Shown in pieces: positions 1 to 6,143 of a stretch of 9,594 bases of DNA. The stretch lies in NCBI GenBank assembly GCA_050115555.1, contig JASFQI010000185.1, forward strand, positions 1 to 9,594. The letters run 5' to 3'. Within the stretch, counting starts at the first letter, position 1. Each line of letters begins with the position of its first letter. The position numbers were made by a program, and so were the translations under genes. The notes below the pieces were generated by a model. It saw only the letters and a list, made by a program, of their open reading frames with translations, was not told where the DNA came from and did no database searches. Origin of the DNA: JASFQI01 sp050115555. Lineage in GTDB: Bacteria; Desulfobacterota; DSM-4660; Desulfatiglandales; HGW-15.

Positions 1-124
1 TATCCACCACGTTGTACATGGTGTGAAAGAAGAATCCCACGCTGGCGGGCACGGCGATTTGGCGGATGAGCCCGGGAACGGGTTGGGTGATGAGGCGCTG
101 GGGGTCACTCTTCGGGGACGTCAC
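1..124 (-). CDS. MATE-family efflux protein, N-terminal fragment (runs off window)
   Basis: Only the first 41 codons are inside the window. The frame opens with GTG at 124-122, which overlaps the TGA stop of the upstream permease as GTGA, and a purine-rich GGAGCGAGG lies just before it, so translation is probably coupled to the permease. The visible peptide has a short polar N-terminus, then LIRQIAVPASVGFFFHTMYN followed by VVD. This resembles the first transmembrane helix of MATE transporters, where a conserved P...G...YN-x-VD pattern is typical. Family knowledge: MATE proteins export cationic or organic compounds in exchange for H+ or Na+ across the inner membrane. Substrate cannot be judged from this fragment. 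Its place at the end of an ABC uptake operon is unusual and may only be positional. Family call is fairly likely; the start is well supported. Confidence 0.7.
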   Translation of the reverse strand, partial: MTSPKSDPQRLITQPVPGLIRQIAVPASVGFFFHTMYNVVD

Positions 125-1011
125 GCCTCGCTCCGTTGCATGCGGATCTCCAGGCGTTCCACCCCCAGGGAGAGGCCCAGGGTGAGAAGGAGATAGAGCG
201 CCGTGACGGTGATCCAGATCTCAAAGGTGAGGTAGGTGGCCGACATGAGCTCCAGGCCCTGAAACGTCAGCTCCTGGATTGAGATTGCGGAGACAATGGC
301 CGAGTCCTTGACCGTGGAGATGAGCTGTCCGGCCAGGGGGGGAAGAATGCGCCGGACGGCCTGGGGCAGGATGACGGTTCGAAGCTGCTGGCTGCGCGTC
401 AGGCCGAGGGCCGCCGAGGCTTCCCACTGGCTTGTCTCGATGGACTCGATCCCCCCCCGGACGATCTCCGTGATGTAGGCCCCTTCGAAGAGGGCCAGAG
501 TCACCAGGGCCGAGAGAAAGGCCGAAAACAGGGTCGGCGGGGCGAAAAGGAACGTCAGAACGGCCTTGATCGGCTCGGAGCAGCGCGTGACGCAATCGTC
601 CACCCCCAGAGCAGGCATAATCTGGCTGCTCACGAAGAAGTAAAAAATGAAGATCAGGACCAGAGGGGGCAGGTTGCGGATGAGCTCGACGTACGTCCCG
701 CTGAGAAGCCGCCTGAAAACGCTCCTGCTGACCCGGAAGAGCCCCATGAGGATCCCGATCAGGGTTGCGAGCACCATGCTCCACACGCTGAGCCGGATCG
801 TGGTGAAGAGACCCTGCATCAGGATATTCGCCACCCATCGTCCCTTTTCCGCATCGTAACGCAGGAGATACTGCGGGATTGCTTCCCACTCCCAGTGGTA
901 GTGGAGGCCCGCTCGGACGCGGTAGTAAAGGTACACGCCGGCGCCCAGGAAGGCCAGGGCGATGACCCCGTCCAGCCATGAGATGCGAGTCTTTTTTCGG
1001 TGAAGGCTCAC
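121..1011 (-). CDS. Polar amino-acid-type ABC transporter permease (second permease of the locus)
   Basis: Inner-membrane permease of the His/Glu/Gln/Arg/opine (HisM/GlnP) type, 296 aa, GTG start. Helices are visible near residues 13-30, 70-92, 112-132, 150-178 and 262-284. The cytoplasmic EAA loop that contacts the ATPase is at about 196-217 (WEASAALG ... VILPQA). After it comes the family-typical KDSAIVSAISIQELT. A periplasmic insert after helix 1 carries HYHWEWEAIPQYL, closely matching the same region of the other permease here (YHWHWYRIPRHLF), so the two are paralogues likely forming a heterodimer. A loop near 135-148 holds Cys140 and Cys144, absent from the partner, and could form a disulfide. 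The gene lies 72 bp after the binding-protein gene. The Shine-Dalgarno before the GTG is weak. No ATPase gene is nearby in the window. Confidence 0.93.
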   Translation of the reverse strand: MSLHRKKTRISWLDGVIALAFLGAGVYLYYRVRAGLHYHWEWEAIPQYLLRYDAEKGRWVANILMQGLFTTIRLSVWSMVLATLIGILMGLFRVSRSVFRRLLSGTYVELIRNLPPLVLIFIFYFFVSSQIMPALGVDDCVTRCSEPIKAVLTFLFAPPTLFSAFLSALVTLALFEGAYITEIVRGGIESIETSQWEASAALGLTRSQQLRTVILPQAVRRILPPLAGQLISTVKDSAIVSAISIQELTFQGLELMSATYLTFEIWITVTALYLLLTLGLSLGVERLEIRMQRSEA

Positions 1012-1024
1012 GAGTTCCCGGTTT

Positions 1025-1044
1025 CAGGCCCTGTCCCGGGCCTG
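1025..1044 (-). other. Intercistronic hairpin between binding-protein and permease genes
   Basis: On the minus strand CAGGCCC pairs perfectly with GGGCCTG around a 6-nt loop, between the binding-protein stop (1084) and the permease GTG (1011). No T tract follows, so it is not a classical terminator. Hairpins just after a binding-protein gene in ABC operons commonly protect the upstream mRNA and lower expression of the membrane subunits; that role is inferred here. An overlapping alternative stem exists (GTCCCGG at 1057-1063 with CCGGGAC at 1033-1039, read on the minus strand), and the two cannot form together. Confidence 0.5.
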
Positions 1045-1083
1045 GCAAAAGGCTCACCGGGACGCGGACCCTTTGGCTTTTTC

Positions 1084-1923
1084 CTACTTCAATCGATCCT
1101 GCCACTCCACGGTCTCGAACCAGTAGTGCTTGCGTTCCTTGAGCCAGCCCTCGGCCTGGACCACTCGAATCCAGCTGTTGAAGAAGTTGAGGGTGTCCAC
1201 ATCCCCTTTTCTCACGGCAAAGGCAATGGGCTCCTTGGTGAACGTGCCTTCCAGGGGCAGGAAGAGCTTGTCCGAATACTTGGCGGCCTGGAAGGCCGGA
1301 AGGGGCGCCGAGGCGACCATGGCGTGGGCACGACCGTTCACGAGTTCCTGAACGGCCTTGGACTCGTCGTCGAACTGGCGAAGCTCCGCTTTGGGCATGT
1401 ACTTGCGCGCCGCAGCCACGGGTGTGGCGCCGAGGCGTACGGCGAGCACCACGTCCGGGCGGTTGAAGTCCTCCAGCGTCTTGAACCCGGCGGCTTTTTC
1501 CTTGTTCGCCACGAGAGACATGCCCGTGTAATCGTACGGAATCGTGAAGTTGACCTTCATGTTGCGTTTGGGCAGGATCCCCATGCCGCCGATGATCACG
1601 TCGAACTTCCCGCTCAAGAGCGACGGAATGATGCCGTCCCACTTGGTGGGCACAAAGGCGACCTTGACCCCCATGTCCTCGGCGAGCCGGGTGGCCACAT
1701 CGATCTCGAACCCGATGAGCTCACCGGTCTTGTCCTTCATGGCCCAGGGAACGAAGGTCGACATCCCCACCTGAAGCACGCCCCGCCTAAGCGCCTGCTC
1801 GACCGTGCTCTCCTTTACCAACTGGTTCTGCACCTCCCCGGCCATTCCCGTCCCTGAAACCGGGAGTAGCAGTGCAGCCGCCAGAATGCCCGCGAAAATG
1901 ATCCGTGTCGTCCTTCCCATCAT
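1084..1923 (-). CDS. Periplasmic solute-binding protein of a polar amino-acid-type ABC transporter (SBP family 3)
   Basis: 279-aa exported binding protein that captures a small solute in the periplasm and delivers it to the flanking permeases. Start ATG at 1923 has a strong AAAGGAGAAGGA upstream. A signal peptide is clear: basic MMGRTTR, hydrophobic residues 8-21, likely cleavage after GMA (residue 28). Family 3 motifs follow: VGMSTFVPWA (52-61), GFEIDVATRLAEDMGVKV (71-88), W95-DGIIPSLLSGKFDVIIGGM (to 114), and Arg120 in LPKRNMKVNF, the equivalent of the carboxylate-binding Arg of HisJ/LAO. Oddity: the usual GRxDAxxxDxP segment reads GRAHAMVASAP (197-207), so His200 and Ser205 replace the two Asp positions, the second being the usual alpha-amino-group ligand. 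The substrate may therefore be a carboxylate other than a normal amino acid. The gene sits between two permease genes, and the arrangement supports one transporter. Confidence 0.93.
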   Translation of the reverse strand: MMGRTTRIIFAGILAAALLLPVSGTGMAGEVQNQLVKESTVEQALRRGVLQVGMSTFVPWAMKDKTGELIGFEIDVATRLAEDMGVKVAFVPTKWDGIIPSLLSGKFDVIIGGMGILPKRNMKVNFTIPYDYTGMSLVANKEKAAGFKTLEDFNRPDVVLAVRLGATPVAAARKYMPKAELRQFDDESKAVQELVNGRAHAMVASAPLPAFQAAKYSDKLFLPLEGTFTKEPIAFAVRKGDVDTLNFFNSWIRVVQAEGWLKERKHYWFETVEWQDRLK

Positions 1924-1967
1924 TCCTTCTCCTTTCTTCCTGTTTAAATCGTTTCTCTCCTAACCAT

Positions 1968-1984
1968 GGGGAGCGGCTCTCCCC
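1968..1984 (-). other. Intercistronic hairpin upstream of the binding-protein gene
   Basis: A GGGGAG / CTCCCC 6-bp stem with a 5-nt loop lies in the 68-bp gap between the first permease stop (1992) and the binding-protein start (1923). It is not followed by a T run on the minus strand, so termination is unlikely. It could mark an mRNA processing or stability boundary that lets the binding protein be made in excess; this is inference from position. Confidence 0.35.
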
Positions 1985-1991
1985 TGTTTTC

Positions 1992-2876
1992 TCACGTGAG
2001 GATTCGAAAGCGCTTCTCCATAACACGCACGGTCATGGAGAGAAGCACCGTCATGACCAGGTAGAGGCCCGCCACCGTGAACCAGATCTCGAACGTCAGG
2101 TAGGTCTCGGCCACAATGGCCTGGCCCTGCATGGTCAGATCGAAAATGGCGATAGTGCTCACCAGAGCGGAGTCCTTGACCAGAGACACGGCCTGTCCGG
2201 TGAGCGGGGGCAGGATCCGTCGAACGGCCTGCGGGAGAATCACCGTCCTGTAGGACTGGATCGTGTTGAGTCCCAGGCTGTAGGCCGCCTCCCATTGGCC
2301 TTTTTCAATGGAGACGATGCCGGACCGGAAGATCTCGGAGGCATAGGCCCCCTCGAAGAGGCTCAAGGCGAGAATGGCCGACGTGAACCGTTCCATGCCA
2401 AGGATCGGTCCGAGAACGAAGTAGATCAGGAAGATCTGGACCAGGAGGGGAGTGTTGCGGATGACCTCCAGGTACCCCCTTGCAACGATCCGTCCCATGA
2501 AGGAAGGAGAGAGCCGCAGCAATGCCGTGAACAGCCCGAAGAGAAACGAAAGAATCAGGCTGATGCCGGAGATCGTCAGGGTGACCTTCAGACCCTGGAT
2601 CAAAGGGCCGGGAATGAAGTTCCCTGCCTCGAACGTAAAGAGGTGCCTCGGGATGCGGTACCAGTGCCAGTGGTACCCCAGCTGTTCGGTGCCGCGGATC
2701 ATCAACCACGCCATGACGGCCATGACCACGCTGTACTTGAGGACGTCCATCCAGGGAAACGCCCCGGTTATGGTCCTGAAGGTCTTCCGACCTGCCGGGC
2801 CTTTTCCCTCTGTGGATTTTGATGCGGGTTTTCCTCTCGCGAGCAATGCCGTCTCCCGTTGCGAAGCTCGAGACAC
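1992..2876 (-). CDS. Polar amino-acid-type ABC transporter permease (first permease of the locus)
   Basis: 294-aa inner-membrane permease, paralogous to the one encoded at 121-1011. GTG start at 2876 preceded by GAAGGAAT. The N-terminus is about 40 residues longer and basic (likely cytoplasmic). Helices are visible near 46-62, 97-121, 143-160, 166-180 and 262-284. Periplasmic segment YHWHWYRIPRHLF (68-80) follows helix 1. The EAA loop is at 195-216 (WEAAYSLG ... VILPQA), followed by KDSALVSTIAIFDLT. Relative to its partner it lacks the two-cysteine loop. It lies 47 bp after the carboxymuconolactone-decarboxylase-like gene and 68 bp before the binding-protein gene, so co-transcription is likely. 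The 'permease - binding protein - permease' order without an adjacent ATPase suggests the ATPase is encoded elsewhere or beyond the MATE gene. Confidence 0.93.
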   Translation of the reverse strand: MSRASQRETALLARGKPASKSTEGKGPAGRKTFRTITGAFPWMDVLKYSVVMAVMAWLMIRGTEQLGYHWHWYRIPRHLFTFEAGNFIPGPLIQGLKVTLTISGISLILSFLFGLFTALLRLSPSFMGRIVARGYLEVIRNTPLLVQIFLIYFVLGPILGMERFTSAILALSLFEGAYASEIFRSGIVSIEKGQWEAAYSLGLNTIQSYRTVILPQAVRRILPPLTGQAVSLVKDSALVSTIAIFDLTMQGQAIVAETYLTFEIWFTVAGLYLVMTVLLSMTVRVMEKRFRILT

Positions 2877-2923
2877 ATTCCTTCAATGGGTTTTCAACGT
2901 GTGGTCAACTCCCTCTTGGAGGG

Positions 2924-3343
2924 TCACTTGCCCGAGCCCCGGCCGTCCGGGATGGGCCACTCTCCCCGTTCCTCAAGGACCTCGCGAAAGGCCAGGAGGG
3001 CCTCATTCACCGAGGGCATCCCGCCATACGTGGACAGCTGAAAAAAGACCTCGGCGAGCTTTCGGGGATCGCATCCCACATTGAGCGCACCGTTGATGTG
3101 CAGCTTGAGTTCGTCCGTGGCCCGAAGGGCTGCGAGCATGGCGCAGGTGACCATCTGCCGTTCCGGCAGGGTCAGGACCTGCCGGGAGTAAAGGTTGCCG
3201 GTAATGTGCATGGAAAGCTCGTTGGCCAGTTCCCGGTCAAAGGCCTTCCAGGTCAAGTACGGCGGGTCCATCTTGATGCCCTTGCCAAAGAGCGTCTTCG
3301 CGGTTTCCTGCGTGCGTTTTTTCAATTCCTCGTTGGTTCCCAT
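2924..3343 (-). CDS. Carboxymuconolactone decarboxylase (CMD/AhpD-like) family protein
   Basis: 139-aa cytosolic all-helical protein of the CMD family. I chose ATG at 3343 because ATCGGAGGAAATGGA gives a strong ribosome site; the frame is open a little further upstream (3397) without one. The family core runs from LTLPERQMVTCAMLAAL (57-73) through ELKLHINGALNVGCDPRKL (78-96) to FFQLSTYGGMPSVNEAL (100-116), matching the helix pattern of 4-carboxymuconolactone decarboxylase (PcaC), including Glu61 and His82. The redox CxxC of AhpD peroxidases is absent, so a peroxidase role is unlikely. Possible roles are decarboxylation or isomerisation of a ring-derived carboxylate, but many CMD proteins have no known reaction. 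First gene of the minus-strand transporter operon and divergent from the aldehyde dehydrogenase, which hints at a shared catabolic substrate. Confidence 0.85.
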   Translation of the reverse strand: MGTNEELKKRTQETAKTLFGKGIKMDPPYLTWKAFDRELANELSMHITGNLYSRQVLTLPERQMVTCAMLAALRATDELKLHINGALNVGCDPRKLAEVFFQLSTYGGMPSVNEALLAFREVLEERGEWPIPDGRGSGK

Positions 3344-3402
3344 TCCATTTCCTCCGATTGTGGGTGTTTTTCCTGCCGCGTGCTGCAAGACGCACAAAAT
3401 TC

Positions 3403-3432
3403 AGTCTATGCGAATTCCTCCAGATTTGCCAA
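3403..3432 (-). promoter_or_regulatory. Candidate sigma-70 promoter for the CMD/transporter operon
   Basis: Read on the minus strand, TTGGCA (3432-3427) and TAGACT (3408-3403) are separated by 18 bp, about 60 nt upstream of the CMD start codon. The -35 is 5/6 and the -10 is 4/6 to consensus. This is the best pair I see in the 252-bp divergent gap. No comparably good pair was found for the plus-strand aldehyde dehydrogenase. Confidence 0.3.
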
Positions 3433-3595
3433 GCACGGAAAAGGGAACCCTTACGGGACGGGGTCATCCGCTGTTTACCTCTCCCGCTCGCGATTTCCTC
3501 AAATTGGTGCTAATGTACGACCGCGTACCCGTCGGCAGGTTTGGCGCTCACACGTTCTCCAGACACGGAAGGAAGGATCAAAAGGAGGGACCAAT

Positions 3596-5053
3596 ATGCA
3601 GGAGCCCGGGCAGCCGGAGGCTGGAAGGAGCACATCGCAGCCGCCGCAACAGATCCGCGAGCTGGATCGAATTTTCGAGGCCCAGAAGAGGGCGTTTGCC
3701 AAGAACCCGATGCCGAGTGCAGAAGAACGGATCGGGCATCTCAAGCGCTTGAAAAAGGCATTGATAAAGCACCAGGAGCGCATCATCACCGCTATTCATG
3801 CCGACTACAGCGGCCGGTCCAGGGATGAAACGCTCCTGGGTGAGTTGCTTCCAGGCGTGGAGGGGCTGGGGTTTGCGATCCGCCGCGTCCGAAAGTGGAT
3901 GAAGCCCGAACGCCGCCGCGTGGGTATGCTGTTTCAGCCGGCAAAAGCCAGGGTCTACTACCAACCCAAGGGCGTGGTGGGCATTCTCGTGCCCTGGAAC
4001 TACCCCTTGTACTTATTGATCGGTCCGCTTACCGGTGCACTGGCCGCCGGCAACCGGGTCATGATCAAGACGAGCCGCAGAGCCCCTGAGACCGGCGCGA
4101 CGGTCAAGGCATTGCTCCAGGAGGCGTTTGAAGAAGACCACGTGGCCGTGCTCACAGGCCGGAAGGGCCTGGGCTCGGCTTTTATCGAAAAGCATTGGGA
4201 TCACCTGATGTTCACCGGGTCCACAGCCGTTGGCGGCGAGGTCATGCGAGCGGCTGCGGGTCACCTGACGCCCGTGACCCTGGAGTTGGGGGGAAAATCC
4301 CCGGCTATTATCGGCCCTCAGGTGCCCATGACCAATGCGGCGGAGCGCATCGCGTTCGGCAAGCAGTTCAACGTGGGCCAGACCTGTGTGGCACCGGACT
4401 ATGTGCTCTGTCCGAAAGACCGTGTGGACGAGTTTGTGGAGGCATTTCAGGATTGCATCGTCCGCATGATCCCGACCATGGCTCAAAACCCGCAGTATAC
4501 CAGCATGATCGATCCCCGGGCGCACGAGCGGCTGATCGCTGTGCTTGAAGATGCCCGGGCAAAGGGTGCCCGGGTCGTGGAGGTGAACCCGTCACATGAT
4601 TCCTTCGAAGGGACCCGAAAGCTGCCTCTGTACGTGCTTCTGGATGTCGCGGACGACATGCGGGTCATGCAGGAGGAGATCTTCGGGCCTGTGTTGCCGG
4701 TCATCCCCTACCAAAACCTGGAGGATGCCGTGGCCTCTATTCGTTCCCGGCCCCGGCCACTGGCCCTCTACTTCTTCGATTATCAACGGGAAAACATCGC
4801 TTACATCCTTGCACACACCCACTCGGGCGGTGCCTTGATCAACGACACCTTGATGCACGTAGCCCAGGACGATCTCCCTTTCGGGGGGATCGGAGATTCC
4901 GGCATGGGGGCCTACCATGGAAAAGAGGGGTTCCTGACGTTCAGTCACACAAAAGGCGTCATGATCCGGCCCAAGTTCAACAGCGCAAGATACATCAATC
5001 CCCCGTATGGCAAATGGATGCACCGGATGGTTTATCGGTTCTTTGTCCGCTGA
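3596..5053 (+). CDS. NAD(P)-dependent aldehyde dehydrogenase (coniferyl-aldehyde-dehydrogenase-like)
   Basis: 485-aa cytosolic ALDH that oxidises an aldehyde to the acid. The open frame extends far upstream, but ATG 3596 is chosen because AAAAGGAGGGACCAAT provides an excellent ribosome site and family homology starts after it. Signature elements: PWNYP (133-137, oxyanion Asn135), cofactor Lys158 in AGNRVMIK, FTGST (206-210), LELGGKSPAI (229-238, general-base Glu230), GQTCVAPDY (261-269, nucleophile Cys264), EEIFGPV (360-366), and LPFGGIGDSGMGAYHG (427-442). Length, the LPFGG...GMGAYHG ending and the C-terminal INPPYGKWMHRMVYRF resemble the short ALDH class that includes coniferyl aldehyde dehydrogenases (CalB); fatty-aldehyde enzymes are the main alternative. 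The substrate is not certain. It is divergent from the CMD/ABC operon. Confidence 0.95.
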   Translation: MQEPGQPEAGRSTSQPPQQIRELDRIFEAQKRAFAKNPMPSAEERIGHLKRLKKALIKHQERIITAIHADYSGRSRDETLLGELLPGVEGLGFAIRRVRKWMKPERRRVGMLFQPAKARVYYQPKGVVGILVPWNYPLYLLIGPLTGALAAGNRVMIKTSRRAPETGATVKALLQEAFEEDHVAVLTGRKGLGSAFIEKHWDHLMFTGSTAVGGEVMRAAAGHLTPVTLELGGKSPAIIGPQVPMTNAAERIAFGKQFNVGQTCVAPDYVLCPKDRVDEFVEAFQDCIVRMIPTMAQNPQYTSMIDPRAHERLIAVLEDARAKGARVVEVNPSHDSFEGTRKLPLYVLLDVADDMRVMQEEIFGPVLPVIPYQNLEDAVASIRSRPRPLALYFFDYQRENIAYILAHTHSGGALINDTLMHVAQDDLPFGGIGDSGMGAYHGKEGFLTFSHTKGVMIRPKFNSARYINPPYGKWMHRMVYRFFVR

Positions 5054-5062
5054 GGAGGAAGA

Positions 5063-5093
5063 GGCGAAGAGGGGCAGTGTCACGGTCTTCGCC
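5063..5093 (+). terminator. Hairpin after the aldehyde dehydrogenase gene
   Basis: GGCGAAGA (5063-5070) pairs perfectly with TCTTCGCC (5086-5093), ten bases after the ALDH stop codon and between two convergent genes. The 15-nt loop is GC-rich. No T tract follows on the plus strand, so factor-independent termination is doubtful; it may protect the 3' end or act with Rho. Confidence 0.4.
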
Positions 5094-5166
5094 CGGGTGA
5101 GCGTTTCTTGTCATGAAGAGCGTTTATCCTCGGTGGGGTGCATGGGCCGGGCTATTCGGAAACGTC

Positions 5167-5688
5167 TCAGGAGAAGAGGGAGACCCGGTTCAAGTTGCTC
5201 TCGGCTTCTGCTTCCGGGATATCCAGGTAGGCGAGCGCTTCATCCATGCGTTGATACACTCTCAGTCCTCTCTGGTAGGTTCCGACCATGAGCTGGTACT
5301 GCCTGAAAACGCCATAGACACCTGTTTTGGTGGCAACCAGAGCGGATCTCATGTGTTTCAGCACATGGCTGTTTTCCTCTGCCAGTCCTGCCATTGCCTC
5401 TTGACCTTCAAGATCCACGGCCACATGAGAGATGTCCCGTCCGTCAAGCAGTTCCCGTCGACCGGCGCCGATGAAACCCTTGAGGATCATGGCCCTGTAA
5501 TAGGCCAGTAACTCCCGGGTCTGGGCTTCACCGATGATTTTGGTGTACAGGACCTGTCGGGCCTCATCCTGTAAAAATAAAAAGCCATCCCCCGCCCTCA
5601 AAAAAGCTCGGAAACGTTTCCACGCCGTTACAGTGAAGGGTTTTTGCAGCATGATGGCCATGAGTTCCATGGCTTCATGCCAAAGCAT
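5167..5688 (-). CDS. Conserved-looking hypothetical protein, possible STAS/SpoIIAA-like fold
   Basis: 173-aa soluble protein with no signal peptide or membrane helix; I do not recognise it firmly. The only upstream start compatible with the frame is ATG 5688 (a stop lies ten codons before it), although its GAGG is only two bases away. The C-terminal two thirds alternates strands and helices in a way reminiscent of SpoIIAA/STAS-like proteins: YTKIIGEAQTRELLAYYRAM (48-67), a strand with LLDGRDISHVAVDLEG, then SALVATKTGVYGVFRQYQLM and RVYQRMDEALAYLDIPEAE near the end, where such proteins typically read 'ALVa...g..R.y......rvf...dEALaWL'. The N-terminal 45 residues (MLWHEAMELMAIML...) are a separate helical part. 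It is convergent with the ALDH and has no operon partner. Fold assignment is inference. Confidence 0.7.
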   Translation of the reverse strand: MLWHEAMELMAIMLQKPFTVTAWKRFRAFLRAGDGFLFLQDEARQVLYTKIIGEAQTRELLAYYRAMILKGFIGAGRRELLDGRDISHVAVDLEGQEAMAGLAEENSHVLKHMRSALVATKTGVYGVFRQYQLMVGTYQRGLRVYQRMDEALAYLDIPEAEAESNLNRVSLFS

Positions 5689-5770
5689 AACCTCGTCCCG
5701 GAGGTCGTGCCTGCATCAAGGCGGACCTTTCCCCTTCCCTGCCATGAAAAGCTTGGAAAGTGAACGGTTT

Positions 5771-5873
5771 GACGGAGTCGCAAAAAGCCAGGACCTAGAG
5801 ATTTGCCTCTAACGATTCCAATGGCTTAAGGGCAGCCAACAGGCGGTCGATCGGGTTTTTGCGAGATCGTCAA
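5771..5873 (+). mobile_element. MITE-like palindromic element, copy A
   Basis: About 103 bp with imperfect terminal inverted repeats: the left end GACGGAGTCGCAAAAAGCC mirrors the right end, whose complement reads TTGACGATCTCGCAAAAACCC after the first two bases are offset. No coding capacity. It is bracketed by an exact 6-bp direct repeat, CGGTTT, at 5765-5770 and 5874-5879, as expected of a target-site duplication. A second, inverted and roughly 80% similar copy is at 6615-6715. A non-autonomous transposed element, mobilised in trans, is the simplest reading; the transposase family is not known to me. Confidence 0.7.
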
Positions 5874-5906
5874 CGGTTTCAGCCGGATGGAAGGGATTGC
5901 ATTCAA

Positions 5907-6143
5907 CTACTTCTTTTCTTTTCTCTTATTTTTTTTCTTCTTCTTTTTCCCTTTCTCTTTTTTCTTTTTTTCTCTTTTTTTCTTTTTTTCTTCTTTAATT
6001 TTAGCCTGTTTTTCTAATGCGTTCTCGAGTAAAGACATTCCTCCATATGCTTTAATTTCCTTTTCATATTCTTTTAAGAAATCTTTTAAATACTTTTTAT
6101 GCTCTTTTACTTCGCCAGACCTGGCCCATTTTTTTACCTTAGC
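5907..6143 (-). pseudogene. Downstream open segment of the lysine-rich gene, in frame after a TGA
   Basis: Immediately after the TGA (6146-6144) of the lysine-rich gene the same frame stays open for 78 codons to TAG (5909-5907). It encodes AKVKKWARSGEVKEHKKYLK, a helical DFLKEYEKEIKAYGG, MSLLENALEKQAK, and then a lysine-dominated tail of about 30 residues. Composition and AT-rich codon use match the upstream part, so the two were most likely one ~155-codon gene. No convincing separate start exists: the only in-frame ATG (about 6038) has GGAGGA abutting it with too little spacing. Readings: nonsense mutation (most likely), readthrough, or UGA recoding as selenocysteine (see findings). Confidence 0.55.
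5910..5996 (+). repeat. 87-nt polypyrimidine tract (polypurine on minus strand)
   Basis: Every base from 5910 to 5996 is C or T except a single A at 5928; runs of six to eight T recur. On the minus strand it encodes the lysine tail with AAA/AAG codons. Low-complexity tracts of this kind are prone to replication slippage and can adopt triplex structures. Confidence 0.9.

Noticed and set aside
221..1642. Large minus-strand ORF across the binding-protein and permease genes
   Set aside because: Out-of-frame shadow rich in Arg, Gly and Pro; the true frames carry clear signal peptide, helices and motifs.
2819..3595. Long upstream in-frame extension of the aldehyde dehydrogenase reading frame
   Set aside because: It runs antisense through the well-supported CMD gene and has no family similarity; a strong ribosome site marks ATG 3596 as the start.
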